From assembly GCA_031216915.1 (NCBI GenBank), contig CM062297.1, positions 175,140,356-175,204,355 on the forward strand: a stretch of 64,000 nt of DNA, given 5' to 3'. Below the pieces are notes generated by a model. It ran no database searches. It had not been told where the DNA came from and worked only from the letters and a program-made list of their open reading frames with translations. This document shows, piece after piece, positions 33,331-45,497 of this stretch; position 1 is the stretch's first letter; every line of letters begins with the position of its first letter. The position numbers and the translations under genes are program-made. Origin of the DNA: Pictodentalium vernedei (taxonomy: Eukaryota; Mollusca; Scaphopoda; Dentaliida; Dentaliidae).

Positions 33331-34770
33331 TTTATCTAATCTACCGAAGGCTTCATACTATCCAGTGACTTGTACAGGTAGTATGTACTGGTAGTAGTAC
33401 TTAATACGGGGCAAGGCGATATTGTTGGGTGGGTGGGTGGGTGGTGTAATATATGGTCTTCTAGTGCGGTATTGCGAGGTTGTCCTTGATAGTTCAGAAT
33501 GGGAGTATAGGATGTATGGGTTGTACTCATGTAAGCCTACTGTTAGACCTCAATACCCTTGATCCACTCAAAGTTTTATACTGCCCTACAGTTTGTATAG
33601 GTAGAAAGTAATGCTAGGCCATGCGATATTGTGGGTGGTAGTTGAAAATGGTAGTTGAAAATGGTAGTATAGTATGGGAAGTGTATACCCATGCAGACTC
33701 CACCTTAACCCTGGTATTAACCTACCGAATGATTTGTATTATCCTATGACTGTTTTTGGTAGTATGTTATGCTAGGTCAAGCAGTATTGTGACGTGCAGT
33801 TGGAGTAATGTATTTTTGCCTTGTATGGTATTATAGGATTTGCGGCATGTACACCAATGCTAATATTATGATACTAGTAACCCACTAAATGTATTTTACC
33901 ATCGCGGGCTAGTGTGGGTATTACATAATGCTGGGCCATGCGGTATTGCGAGGTAATGCAGGGTTCTTTAGAACGATAGTATTGGATTGTATACGGTCTG
34001 TACCATAGAGATCTACTGTTACCCTTTAGCTCTAGAAAACCACGTGGTGGATTCTACTATTCCTTGGGTAGTTCGAAATGCTAGATCATGTGCTGGTTCA
34101 ATGTTAGCCTTTAGTACCACTATCCATCCGCTGCATTTTGCGTAATGGTAATGCTATGTTAAGCAGTAAAGTGGTATGGGGTGTGGGGAATGCGTGGTTG
34201 TCTAGTGCTGTAGCGTAGGATGTGCGGTTTGTACCCTATTTGGTCTTCTGTCAGTATTTGATACTACTAACCCTATGAATGTGTTTTACAATCGGGGTTG
34301 GTATAGGTAGTGCCTGATAGATTTTGCAGTATTGCGAGGCAATGCAAGGTAGTTTAGAATGCCGTATGGGATGTACGGACTGTATCCCATAGGTCTACTG
34401 TTACCACTTAGTACTAGAAAACTACGTAGTGGTTTGTACTATCCTTTGAGGAGTGCTGAATGCTAGGTGATATGGTTATGTGATGTGTGCTTGGTTTCCA
34501 GTATCGCAGTAGAGTGGTATGGTCCTGTGAACATTCTAAGACTTGGTCGAGGGTAGAGGTTGTGATCTGAGACATCCAGAAAGCCTGTAGTAATGCTACA
34601 AGTCAGTAGTAGTCGTTCAATACTGTACGTGTGGTAGAGGATTTTAGTAATTGTGAATACAGTGGAATCTGATAACAGGAGTGATGATAGTGACTGTGGG
34701 CAAGTCAGCAGTAGTTGCAATGAGACTAAGAAGGTCATGGGGTGGCCTAGAATACAAGGAACAAGCAGTC
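33331..34770 (+). repeat. Degenerate satellite array (~150-165-bp unit)
   Basis: The core words recur: 'tgctaggccatgcgatattg' (33609), 'tgctaggtcaagcagtattg' (~33768), 'tgctgggccatgcggtattg' (~33933), then diverged copies near 34078, 34153, 34305 and 34450. Most spacings are 145-166 bp. Between cores lie 'tactattaaccyacc', 'tactatcctatgac' and 'ggtagtatg' blocks. The same unit appears inside the 37-39.6 kb foldback. Copies are strongly diverged. Confidence 0.75.
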
Positions 34771-37084
34771 GCTAGGTGCCATAACTATCTTCAGATATAT
34801 ATCCTACGATAAGTATCCTCCAAAAGGTATTCCCCCCGAAGGCCTCCTCCAATGGTACATCAGTATGTCATAGGTATCCTTCAATACCCAGATGAGCATA
34901 ATAGGCATATCTGGAATCACTCGTTCGAGTAACTGCTCGGTTTATGTGCTCGATGATGAATTTTGTTGCCTTCTGGGTATTCTTCTGTATCTGCCACTTT
35001 GAAATATAAAGACACACAGAACAAACCATAAACAATTTCGTTAGCAATTGGAACGCCTGTGCGTTGGTGACGGTGCCTGGAAAAGAAGAATCACGCTCAA
35101 TAATTGCCCTTGTAACTTGTGTCAGCCGAGTTCAGACCTGACTCAACCGATTTCGGGGTATATTAGCAGCGATTGACCTTTGAGAAAGGCAGATATAAAA
35201 CTCCAGACAAAATATTGGTATCTAATTATTAAAAATATCAACCAAGAAAATGTCTACGATTGGTAAACTGGTGGGTATTCCTGCATGTTTCTTTCATTAC
35301 TCCCAGTATAGTGCATAATGTGATGGTTTGCAACACCAGGCGGCTCTATTTTGGGTATAAATTGTATGGACCGGCGATCACGATATTTCGGTCGAACTGA
35401 ATCAGGCAAATGGTTCGAAACCAAGTCGAATCTCAATTGTAATTCATCAGTTAAATTTGATCCCGTTGTTCTTTCTGAACTCGTAATGTGATTGGCTGAG
35501 AGCCCATCAGTTCTGTGTCTTAATCTCAGATACATTCCCTCTTACCGTGCTCTAACTGCGGAAGTGGCGGTAATTAGAATATGTCTGTATCCATGCTACG
35601 CGCGCACAACAGCTCCGAACCGTTCGGATCACTGATTGAACACACCCGGGCATTGTCTAGCGCGCATGCGCGCGTTATATATTATATGCGACGATTTTTG
35701 ACTCAGTTCACGGTGTATGACATTTGTGAGGAAGACTGAATTGAGTTGATGAAAAATGGACCACAGCAAAAATCTGAAACGAATATTTGTAATTCTCCTT
35801 TATTTTGGCTTTGCTTTATTTTCATTTCCGTGCATTGTTTCTAAGCCACACAAGCAACGCAATCTGCAATATATATATATTCATGCCCTCTGTTAAAGCG
35901 TTTTAGCGACAGTGAAACGAAAACAATCCGACTAGAAAGTCCGACCCACTTTTTTGGCAGGTGACATTGAATGGCCGGTCATACTAAAATAAGACCGCAG
36001 GTAGAAAACAATGAGACCCGTCGTACTAAAATAATACCGTAGGTAGAAAATGAGACCACCCCAAACGGCCGCAGACAAAGTATAAGGGTTAGGTCCCCAA
36101 ATGAACACTATCTAGTTATATGGGGTATACCAGATATATATCAGAAGTTTGTTAACGATAGTTTTTTAATTTTAACCCCAAAAATTGTACGTTTAATGTA
36201 TAGGCGATATCCGATTTGCGACCTCACTTTTTCGAAATTAAGGACAGAGAGACCGCACGCAAACTTCTGATCCCCCAAAACACCAAATGATGACGTGGGG
36301 TATATTCAATGTATATCCGAACTCTGATATTGATATTTTAATACTAACCCCTAAAAACACACTTTTAATGTATAGCGCAACTTCCGATTAAGATTTCGCA
36401 AGCAGGGATAATGAGATTCGCAAGTAAATTATTAGTCTTGAAAATATCAAAATAAACCCAAAAGTGTACGCTAAATTATATATAAAATTATACCAAATAT
36501 GGTGGTAAAATCTTGATTTTAACTCCTTATTATTTTAAGTTTAAAGTCAGATAGAAAAATCACATTTTCGGTCTCATTTCTACCAGGCATAAAGACACAG
36601 ATTAAGCGGAAAACCATTCTCTGAAATGAGCCACGTAAGAGACTGACTTAAAAATTTATTTATCTATTTATTTTCCATTTTTAATTTATCAACTCCTCAC
36701 ATCTTTTACTCAGACTTGGGATTGGCAAGTATAAAAAGACTGGCAGATGTTTTGCTTTGTTTTGGGTTTTTTTTTAGGGGAAGGGTAGTTTGGGGGAGGG
36801 GGGGGGGGGGTAATAGTGCATTTCGCTATTGTTTTTTCTTTTTTCGGCCTATTCAAGGTTGGCTTTTACAGTGCATTTTGCTACTGTTTTGTCTCAGCTT
36901 CTTTGAGCTTTTTCAGCTCATTTCTTTTTTCTCATTTTGTTACTCGGCTCTTCCCAGGTCGACATGGAGGAAAAAACAATGAAAAATTGAATATGTACTG
37001 GATCCAGTAATATGCGGAATTCGTTACTTAACTGGGATTCACGGTATGCAATGTTAGCAATATTCGTATTGTGTTATGCAACCT
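34771..37084. other. Gene-less stretch with dispersed and short tandem repeats
   Basis: 35230-35345 resembles 43905-43975 ('accaagaaaatgtc.acgatt', 'gcataatgtgatggtttgca'). 35440-35610 is an inverted copy of 16860-17045. 35969-36058 is a ~45-bp tandem pair ('actaaaataagaccgcaggt'). 36180-36400 holds two ~171-bp diverged units ('tttaatgtatag'). Poly-G lies at 36795-36812. No gene accepted. Confidence 0.5.
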
Positions 37085-37844
37085 CAGTAGTAGTGCTCGC
37101 ACGTTTCAGGTCTATTCTGGGGGATCTCATCGGGGGATCTCGGAAGTGACGTCATGTCACGTGACGTAGTGGCGCCATGTTTGGTTGTCATGGTAACCCG
37201 CCTGAGCGGCCATGTTGTGACGTCATCTCCATAGTGATACATGGTGTGAGTGCGCATGCGCAGCGCGTGTTGTTAGGGTGATACGTGTTTACGTCGTCCA
37301 TTTTGTATACTGGAGGACGCCATCTTGGTTTCTATGGTAGCACGTGATTGCTATGTTACCAATGGCTTCTAACAAGACAGGGGTATGTTCGGTGGGTATG
37401 TTCGATTGAATCGGAGTATTTTCTGGAACGACTTCCCTGGATAATTACCACAAACAACCCGACAACTTGTATTATTTCGAATTCTTCCAGAATTCTCTGC
37501 TTCTATCTATATATGTAATAGTTATCGACTATCTGGCCATGTTCTTTTATTCTAGAGTATACTCCAGTAGCGTAGAAGAGCCTATTAATTGGAACAGCTT
37601 TACTTATTATTACTATATTTAGCAATTTCTGGTCTATTCTTGTTAGTTCTGACCCTACTCCAAGTACTCTTGTTGTTTCATTTATCTAGATAATAACCAA
37701 CCAATCAGATTGCTTGATTTCCCATAACCTGTATGCAGGGTTATCTCCCTTCTGTATAACAAAAGACTGTATCCAATGGCCATATCCCATGGAATCCCAT
37801 TTTTTTGCAAAACACCTGTGGCTATGGAATCCCTTTTTTGTCAT

Positions 37845-38180
37845 ATGTGCTTATGTGAAAAGGCACAATGTGACACAATATGCCCTATCACATAGGCACA
37901 TGCTTTATGTGCCGATATGTGCTTATGTGACAAGGCACAATGTGACACAAAATGCCCTATCATATAGGCATATACGGGTATTTGAGGATACCTATGGCCT
38001 GGTATTGTATTATATGAGGATACCTATCGAGGATACCTACTGGAGAATCCCTTTTTGTCATATGTGCTTATGTGAAAAGTCACAATGTGACACAATATGC
38101 CCTATCACATAGACACATACGGGTATTTGAGGATACCTATGGCCTGGTATTGTATTATTTGAGGATACCATTGAGGATAC
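37845..38180 (+). repeat. Tandem repeat inside the foldback
   Basis: Three units of 'catatgtgcttatgtgaaaa' / 'ggcacaatgtgacacaatat' occur at about 37848, 37912 and 38058. They are joined by repeated 'gtatttgaggatacctatgg' segments. The 132-codon frame at 37714-38112 is a translation of these repeats, not a gene. Confidence 0.75.
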
Positions 38181-38219
38181 CTATCGAGGATACCTTTATA
38201 GGATACTTATCTGAGGATA

Positions 38220-38800
38220 CTATATAGGCTGTACATATCCCTATAGGTCTCTTGCTGGCCCTTAGTACTATTAATCCACCTGATGCATTATGTTATCCTA
38301 TGACTGGTACAGGTAGTATGCAATGCTAGGCATAGGGGTATTGTGGGTAGGGGTACTGTCTGGTAGTTTAGAACGGTACTATAGTATGGGCGGTATATGC
38401 ACCTATAGGCCCCTGTTAGTGCTTGGTACTATTAACCAACCGATTGCTTTGTTTTATTATATGGCTGGAATATGTAGTACGTTATGGTAGACCTAGTGAT
38501 TTTGTGGGGGTGGGGGGTAATGCTTGGTAGTTTAGAACGGTAGAATAGCATAGGCTGTACATACCCCAGTAGGTCTCTTGCTGGCCCTTGGTACTACTGA
38601 TCCACCCCACCAGGTACTTCATATTATTGAGCGGTATTCTGGGTGGGGGTCAATGCCTGGTAATACAGAACGGCAGCAGAGTATGGTTGGTATATTCCCC
38701 TATAGATCCCATCCTAACTGTTGATAGTATTAACCTACCAAATGCTTTGTACCATTCTGTTACTGGTAAGTTGGTACGCAATACCAGTAGTACCTACCTT
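38220..38800 (+). repeat. Satellite monomers inside the foldback
   Basis: About three to four units related to the 33.3-34.8 kb satellite ('tgctaggcataggggtattg', 'ggtagtttagaacggta', 'tactattaaccaaccgat'), with spacing about 150-165 bp. Confidence 0.7.
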
Positions 38801-39764
38801 ATTCCGAGTACTCTTGTTGTTTCATTTATCTAGACCATTTATATAAATTATAATTAACCAATTAGATTGCTTGATTTCCCATAACCTGTACTTAATCGTA
38901 CAGAGTTATCTCCCTTCTGTATAATAAAAACCTATATCAATGGCCATATTCCCAGGCACCCCAATTTCGGCACCCCTTTTTGAAAAGCATATGGCCTTCG
39001 GCACCCCTTTTTTCTGAAATGAGGATAAGAGTCGTATTAAATTATACCTCACTGAGGGATTTTTATGAAACAACAAGAGTACTTGGAATAGGGTCAGAAC
39101 TAACAAGAATAGACCAGAAATTGCTAAATATAGTAATAATAATTAATAGGCTCTTCTACGCTACTGGAGTATACTCTAGAATAAAAGAACATGGCCAGAT
39201 AGACGATAACTATTACATATATAGATAGAAGCAGAGAAGTCTGGAAGAATTCGAAATAATACAAGTTGTCGGGTTGTTTGTGGTAATTATCCAGGGAAGT
39301 CGTTCCAGAAAATACTCCGATTCAATCGAACATACCCACCGAACATACCCCTGTCTTGTTAGAAGCCATTGGTAACATAGCAATCACGTGCTACCATAGA
39401 AACCAAGATGGCGGCCTCCAGTATACAAAATGGACGACGGAAACACGTATCACCCTAACAACACGCGCTGCGCATGCGCACTCACACCATGTATCACTAT
39501 GGAGATGACGTCACAACATGGCCGCTCACGCGGGTTACCATGACAACCAAACATGGCGCCACTACGTCACGTGACATGACGTCACTTCCGAGATCCCCTG
39601 ATGAGATCCCCAAGAATAGACCTGAAACGTGCGAGACATACTACTCACCTCCAAACTTAGAAGTACTTTTTAAAACCATTTTTGTTTTGATACATCCATC
39701 CTCGATTATATTTGATGGGATGTCTGCGTGAATATTTTTCCCCCAGTGGAGAAATGTCTGTAGC

Positions 39765-40507
39765 CAGTGGTGGCGCCGGGGGGGGGGGGGGTATCAGAGG
39801 GGACTACAGCCCCGCGTCGGAGAGGTCCCGCCCCCCCCCCCCACCCCCGTCGGAGATTTTTAGTCAGTCCGTCGGAGAGTCTCGTAAACCCGACTTCACG
39901 AGAAATTTCCGACAATCGAATGTAGATTCTCGTCTTGTCAGTCTCGAGCCCGTGCAGCTCTGGAACTTTGATAGAGAATAGTGATTCTCACAAAATTCCT
40001 TAATGTCGTTCGTCAAACTGGCTTTATAGATGAAATATTTCCCGACCTTATTATAATATGTTTTCTTTAACCCTTTACCTAAGGTAACGACCAAAACCGG
40101 CCAGCGCTATTCTCAAAAATCGCCAATTAATTTTCATTATTTTTTTCATTTTTTGTCTCAAAAACATAGGTTATGACCCCTCGTTGGAACGAGCTCGTCG
40201 AGCTCCTTCCAACGAGAGGTCATAACCTATGTTTTTGTGACAAAAAATGAAAGAAAGTAGTTATTCAAGAATTATTTTTGCAAGTGTCGTCTGCTTTTCA
40301 GGTTAGGTAAAGGGTTAAATAATCAACAAACATACTCAATTTGCTTCTATTTTGGTTCTCCAATTTACCAATTTTCACTCATTTTCCTTCGTTTTGGAGG
40401 TCAACTGTTACAGCCCCCCCCCCCCCCCCCCCCCATTGTCGGAGAAGTCAGCCACCCTGTCGGAGAGGTCAGCCCCACCTGTCGAGAAATCCCTGGCGCC
40501 ACCCCTG
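39765..40507. mobile_element. hAT-like non-autonomous element with nested MITE
   Basis: The ends are inverted (left CAGTGGTGGCGCCGGGG; right complement CAGGGGTGGCGCCAGGG). They are flanked by CTGTAGC(C), a 7-8-bp duplication. Long poly-G/poly-C tracts lie inside both ends and 'gtcggagaggtc' words recur inside. TTAA MITE copy I is inserted within it. There is no transposase. Confidence 0.8.
40067..40318 (-). mobile_element. TTAA hairpin MITE, copy I (nested)
   Basis: Full copy with TTAA at both ends, inserted inside the hAT-like element at 39765-40507. It is therefore younger than that insertion. The arms are the 'cgttgg/ccaacg' variant. Confidence 0.9.
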
Positions 40508-41378
40508 CTGTAGCCTACATTTATGTATTAATCTTTGTTGATCTTGTGTTTGTGAGTTGGGGGGGGGGGGGGGCTTTTTTTCCCAAGTTCTTACGAGTGG
40601 AGATATTAACCCTCAAAATGTAGCCATCACCGCCCTTGTCCAATAAGCTTGAAATTCTCTAAAAAGAAATTTCGAGAACCTCCAATGACAATACTTGGTG
40701 ATGGGCTGGGGCAGTTCCTATCAAAATCACCTGCGTTTTGTAACAAGTCGAGTTTCGCACACGCTCAATCCGTCCAAAAAAGCTACTCTTCGTGGGTGTG
40801 TGTATGGGGGGAGGGGCCTTTTCAAGTGTTTTCGAAGAACGAAATTAACCACCATAGCCTTGAACCAATATACTTGAACTTATTTTAAACTAATTCCTCT
40901 AAATCACCAGTCATAATGCTTTTAGGTGTGGTATTCTCCTCCTTTTAATGAGAGAAGAGATTCAACTTTGTTCACAGAATGTTTCTTGCTTTTGTTCTAC
41001 TAGGTCTATGGAAAGACTGCATGATGTATGCATAAAATAAAAGTGTTTCATGGGCGTTTTCTAGCGCGCTTGTGCTTGCGCAAAACGTTTTCTTATTTTC
41101 TATAGTAACGGTTGTTAGATAATATTAATCACCCACCCTCTTGATTCCGATCCACGTATTCTGTCCTCATAATTTTAGAGATTGGAATGTTCCGTCTATA
41201 TATTTGTTACTTTCCAGACTGATATTTTGTCTCCTTATTTGTAGGATGTCAGGAACACAACAGTAACTACTTTGAGCCAGCTTTTGAAGTAAAACTTTGC
41301 ACTATAGTGTTGGTCGATTACGGTAACTTAAAAATGCAGTGTTTTAGACTGACTAGGGTATAGGACTTGTTTTTTATG
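40508..41378. other. Unassigned spacer
   Basis: Poly-G at 40560. Open frames of 60-90 codons carry no motif. Nothing supportable. Confidence 0.4.
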
Positions 41379-41380
41379 TA

Positions 41381-41637
41381 CAGTACGTGGAGAGTGTATT
41401 AGCACTAAATCACCCGCAGAGTGGAAATTCGACTCGAGTAATAATTGCAAATTTGCTGCAAAGCATGAGAAGCACAAGCAAAGTTCCAGCCAATGGACCA
41501 CCGGGTTGTACCCGGAGGTCCATTGGCTGAAACATTGCTTGTGTTTTTTGTCCAAATGAACAGAATTTGAAAGTAATACTTTGGGTGTCAACTCCACTCC
41601 CCGGGTGATTTAGTTACAACCCACTCTCCACGTACTG
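41381..41637. mobile_element. Palindromic MITE with TA target (mariner-like), copy 2
   Basis: 257 bp. The ends 'cagtacgtggagagtg' and 'cactctccacgtactg' are perfect inverted repeats flanked by TA. The central hairpin matches copy 1 at 26789-27045 ('tccattggctgaaacattgc'). Confidence 0.85.
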
Positions 41638-42781
41638 TATATCACGTGTAGAGGCAACAATCGGTGAAAGATTCATTCAATTTGACAGCAAAAATTGCGG
41701 TTTTCTGATCAACAAATGGAACAGATTTGAAAACTACTTCTTGTTTCTTCTGTCACTTGACGTCCTCACACCTCAGAATAAAACTGAATCATCTCCCTTC
41801 CTTCTTATGGACTCTTACGTCCTACGAGTCACGAATCGAACACACCCTGTAAATTCGATCAGGGCAAATAGCCCGATATCGAAAATGACATTTTTTATTG
41901 TTTTTCTTCAAATAAAACGGGTTTGGAGTATGTTTTCACTTCTAACGATGACAGGAATTACAATTGAGATAAACGTCTCTTGTTGAGTGACATTTGACTA
42001 TAGAAAACCATTTGTTGAACCCGAGTGGCCGCCATAACGTCATTAAATATGGTGGCTGTTCAGTAAATATGTGTGGTAGACCAATCAATATTTTCAACGT
42101 GCAGCCCAGAGGCTGCACATTGAAAATATTGATTGGTCTACCCCAAATAATGAATATGGACTCTTCTTATTACTGCCATTGGACTAGCATGGAACTCGTC
42201 CCCTAATTTGTCAAATTTCCGAATGCCTAACTCAAGAAGAGACGTTTTTCTCCTAACTCGAAACCACGCATTAGTTATGTTTATTTCCCATGTGAATCCA
42301 GTATTCGTGCTCCACTGTTTCGTACCACTGAGTCACAATTACAAGTAGGTTATTTGCTTCTGAGACGTTGCTCAGTTTAATGGGGACCAACCGTGCAAAC
42401 ATTTCGGTATCAGCCAGTACACGCACTCGATATTTAGTATACTTTCATTATTATTGGAGCCGTATATGATAGAGTTCTAACTGACCCATATTAGAACCGT
42501 ACAGGCCGGGTTTTTGACCCACAACTTATCGTGCCTTCTGTGCTATCAGATTTACTGTATCGCTACCAACATGTGTTTTGACATTTTCTATTCTTAATAT
42601 TCTAGCGGCGACAGCTCATTTCTCTGCTATATTAGCAATGGGACTATATTCAAACGGAAACTGACCAGTTATCTCCAAGATGGTTAAAGAAAAAGCCATA
42701 CATGGTCCATCAGGTGCAACAACGCGCCATTTGCGATGCTTTAGCATTACAGATGGCACATTGATGCTAGAGCTAAAACGG
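41638..42781. other. Gene-less stretch with dispersed repeats
   Basis: 41860-41990 is an inverted relative of 15685-15780 ('agataaacgtctcttgttga', 'tcttcaaataaaacgggt'). 42076-42142 is a strong palindrome ('gaccaatcaatattttcaa' with its complement) related to 12545-12685. No gene accepted. Confidence 0.5.
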
Positions 42782-43033
42782 TTAACCCTTTACCTAACAT
42801 GAAAAGCAGACGACACTTGCAAAAAAAATTCTTGAATAACTAATTTTTTTCATTTTTTGTCTCAAAAACATAGGTTATGACCCCTCATTGGAACGAGCTC
42901 GACGAGCTCGTTCCAATGAGGGGTCATAACCTATGTTTTTGAGACAAAAAATGAAAAAAATCATGAAAATTAATTGGCGATTTCTGAGAATAGCGCTGGC
43001 CGGTTTTGGCCGTTACGTTGGGTAAAGGGTTAA
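42782..43033 (+). mobile_element. TTAA hairpin MITE, copy J
   Basis: Near-consensus full copy with perfect TTAA ends. Arms are the 'cattgg/ccaatg' variant on both sides. Confidence 0.9.
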
Positions 43034-43140
43034 AGGACTGTCTTCTTCGATTAATCACATGGACTAACATTGGTTAACCAATAAATCACAGGCCCTGACA
43101 GGTAGCTGAATAATTGCCGTACCGTTGATGATTTACAGCA

Positions 43141-43391
43141 TTAACTCTTCATCCAACATAACTAGAAAAACCGGCTAGCGCTGTATACAAAATTCACCAT
43201 TCAAATTTTATTATGTTTTCAATTTTGGTCTCAAAAACATAGCTCACGACCCTTCGTTGGAACGACCTCTTTGAGCCCGTTCCAATGAGGGGTCATAAGC
43301 TATGTTTTTGAGAGAAAAATTGAAAATTTTTAGTAATCCAAGAATTTATTTCTCAAACGTCGTCTGCTGCCCGCATTGGGTAAAGGGTTAG
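43141..43391 (-). mobile_element. TTAA hairpin MITE, copy K (old)
   Basis: Diverged copy ('ttaactcttcatccaaca' to 'gggtaaagggttagg'). The hairpin is recognisable but its arms no longer match fully. Confidence 0.75.
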
Positions 43392-44604
43392 GAGTGACCA
43401 TTTCCAACTTCTGATACAGCATAATGATCAAACAAGTGAACAAGTATGTCAGCACATAACTTACATGCTTTACTCTGCGAGTCAGTGAAATAATGTTTGC
43501 CTGTTTTGTATCATGGTTGGTCTTTTGTTAACCCATATAATACAGTAGTTCAAAAGTGACGATTAATCGATCAATTACCTTTTTTTTTTTGATCGATCAA
43601 GTCGTTGATCACTGGTTAATCGATTATTCGATTAATCGTTTTCAGATCTACTTGATGCACTAAAGGGAGTAACTATATTGTGCAAACTAGACCTCCGTTA
43701 TCACTCCAAATGACACTTTTAGTCGTTTTTGACTAAAGTTATCTAATTGTAAACCATCAATCTGTTTCCTCGGCTTACTGCAGAATGAGTTTTTCATCTC
43801 CAGAGAGTCGACAAAATGAAGTGTATGAAATTCAAAACTTTTCTGGATTCGATTTATTTTTCGAATAACCGAGATGTGAACAGATTCTAAACCGAATGAA
43901 ACCCACCAAGAAAATGTCAACGATTGTTATACCGTTCTCCCAGGATGCATAATTTGCAACGCCAGAAGTTGCGATTTCAAGTACAACTTTCCAGTTTATT
44001 TTCTATGTTGGAATGGGTTATACTCCCTTACGCGCACTGCGCCACCTGTACGTCAGTTCTTCGGCCGCACTAATCGTAAATAATACCTTGCTACGTCATT
44101 GTAGACGCACTTATCTGATCTAAAGAGATTATTTTTTTACCCCCAAAACACGATTCAAATAAAATCACTTTGGTTGTGAAAACGAAACTAATTTCCTTAC
44201 GATTTTCCATAAATGGAGAAGAGGAGCCCTTCATTTAATCCTCCCAACGTGGAATGCTAACGGATAAATCGGTTGCAGGGCTGTAGGATTAGATTATTAC
44301 TGAACCTCCCCACAATCTCCTCGAGAATGGGTTCGCCCATTTCTCTGTCGCCAGTTGTATGGGGCGGTGCCATCCAGGACGACAGTCTTGAAAGAGTTAA
44401 GCATAATCCTTAAGTCATATCAAGTCGCTTTATTCAGCGTGAAGGTAAACTCATAATCGGCATTTTAGGATATCTTTAGTCATGCGCTGGGTGTTTTACT
44501 CCTCCTGGACTCATCCCCACTTCTATTGTGCTATGGCCATTTTTCGTCAGACTGGTTCGCCTATCTCTTAACACATTCCTTGCTACTGGCAAATGTTTTT
44601 ATTG
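43392..44604. other. Unassigned stretch
   Basis: 43560-43640 holds repeated 'gattaatcgatcaa'-type words. 43905-43975 is shared with 35240-35340. No gene accepted. Confidence 0.4.
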
Positions 44605-44925
44605 GGTTTGGGGTTTTGTGTCGGACAGTTTTACGGGTTTAGGAAGGCGGTGTACCCAAAGAGAACCACCTAACAGCGGGGGAGCAGCTATCAGACCACC
44701 CCATACCCCTCCCCCCCCCCCTAAAGTACTAATTGCGCACAAGTGCACCACTGACATGAAGTACGCCTTAGTATACAGCACAGCGTCACCGTGTCTATAT
44801 GTGGGCAATCGGCTGTAAGTGCCTTGCCCAAGGATGCAACGCTGTTACCCCTGGTGGGGACCAAACTGTGGACCTTCGGTTTGAAGTCCAATACCGTAAT
44901 CACTTTGCCATCGCACTCCCTGATA
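44605..44925 (-). mobile_element. tRNA-derived SINE, copy 8
   Basis: Reverse copy. The tail-side body ('ggaaggcggtgtacccaaag') is at the left and the head-side core ('gccttgcccaaggatgcaac', then the complement of 'ggtttggtccccacc') is at the right. A poly-C run is at 44710. Diverged. Confidence 0.75.
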
Positions 44926-45357
44926 GCAGATATTCCTACCCAGAATAGGAAATTCCCTTACAACTAAAATAAGTAAAAATAAATCAATTTGGGCATTTGA
45001 AACCAAATTGTCCACTGTTGATTAAATCAACATTTCAACCAATGATTTCTTGAGTTAAAGTTTTATGAATTTTTCATAGCACCCATGACAAGATTTGATG
45101 AAAAATTCAAAAATATATGTTCAGTGTATTAAGAGTTAATTTTGGTGGAATACGAATTTGATAAAACAGATAACACATTGCATTCATTTCAACTGTCCAA
45201 TCAAGAAAATATGCCTCTGTGGCTCACTGTCACGGAGCCTGTCATTCACAATAAACAGACGTGCAGTGTTCAGATAAATAATTTGATAATCAGCGCAGAG
45301 CGTTTGAATATATGAACATTTGTGGTGTTGATATTCGCGAGTGTGGACCGTCAAAGG
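44926..45357. other. Possible upstream region of a host gene
   Basis: AT-rich sequence before the candidate first coding exon. It would hold its 5' UTR and promoter, but I identify no clear TATA box or initiator. Confidence 0.3.
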
Positions 45358-45497
45358 ATGAAAACGGAAGACGTGATTGACAACCTTGGCGTTGGTTTAT
45401 TTCAGATACGGCTGGGGATTTTGACTTCCATTGCGGCGGCATTGGTGGGTGCAACTTTTGCTGCAACAGTATTTTTGACGTATTTGCCAAATCACAG
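45358..45497 (+). CDS. Candidate first coding exon, SLC22/MFS transporter-like
   Basis: An ATG at 45358 (context aaggATGa) opens 46 codons that end at a consensus splice donor, CAG|GTAAAT, at 45497/45498. The frame begins 'MKTEDVIDNLGVGLFQIRLG'. A hydrophobic stretch of about 25 residues follows (a membrane helix) and the exon ends 'VFLTYLPNH' plus a split codon that would give Arg if the next exon starts with A or G. Acidic residues, 'G.G.FQ.RL', a first membrane helix and 'P.HR' just after it is the layout of SLC22 organic cation/anion transporter N-termini. Such proteins move organic ions across the plasma membrane. The next exon was not found; large repeats and a Polinton fill the downstream sequence. 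It could instead be a pseudogene or chance frame. Confidence 0.45.

Larger units (their letters stand above)
37085..39645. mobile_element. Large foldback element with ~600-bp inverted arms
   Basis: Left arm about 37085-37685 and right arm about 39066-39645 are inverted copies, beginning 'gctcgcacgtttcaggtcta' from both outside ends. They run through 'gtcacgtgacgtagtggcgc', 'ccatcttggtttctatggta' and 'ctctagaataaaagaa' (or complement). Inside the arms lie a direct repeat pair (37660-37805 and 38805-38990), a ~62-bp tandem array (37845-38180) and satellite monomers (38220-38800). No transposase is visible. Arm identity is high, well above that of the solo arm at 30.4 kb. Confidence 0.75.

Noticed and set aside
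36716-37010. Phenylalanine-rich frames
   Set aside because: Low-complexity T- and G-rich sequence; no motif, and they end at the foldback boundary.
37714-38112. 132-codon open frame
   Set aside because: It translates the ~62-bp tandem repeat of the foldback interior.
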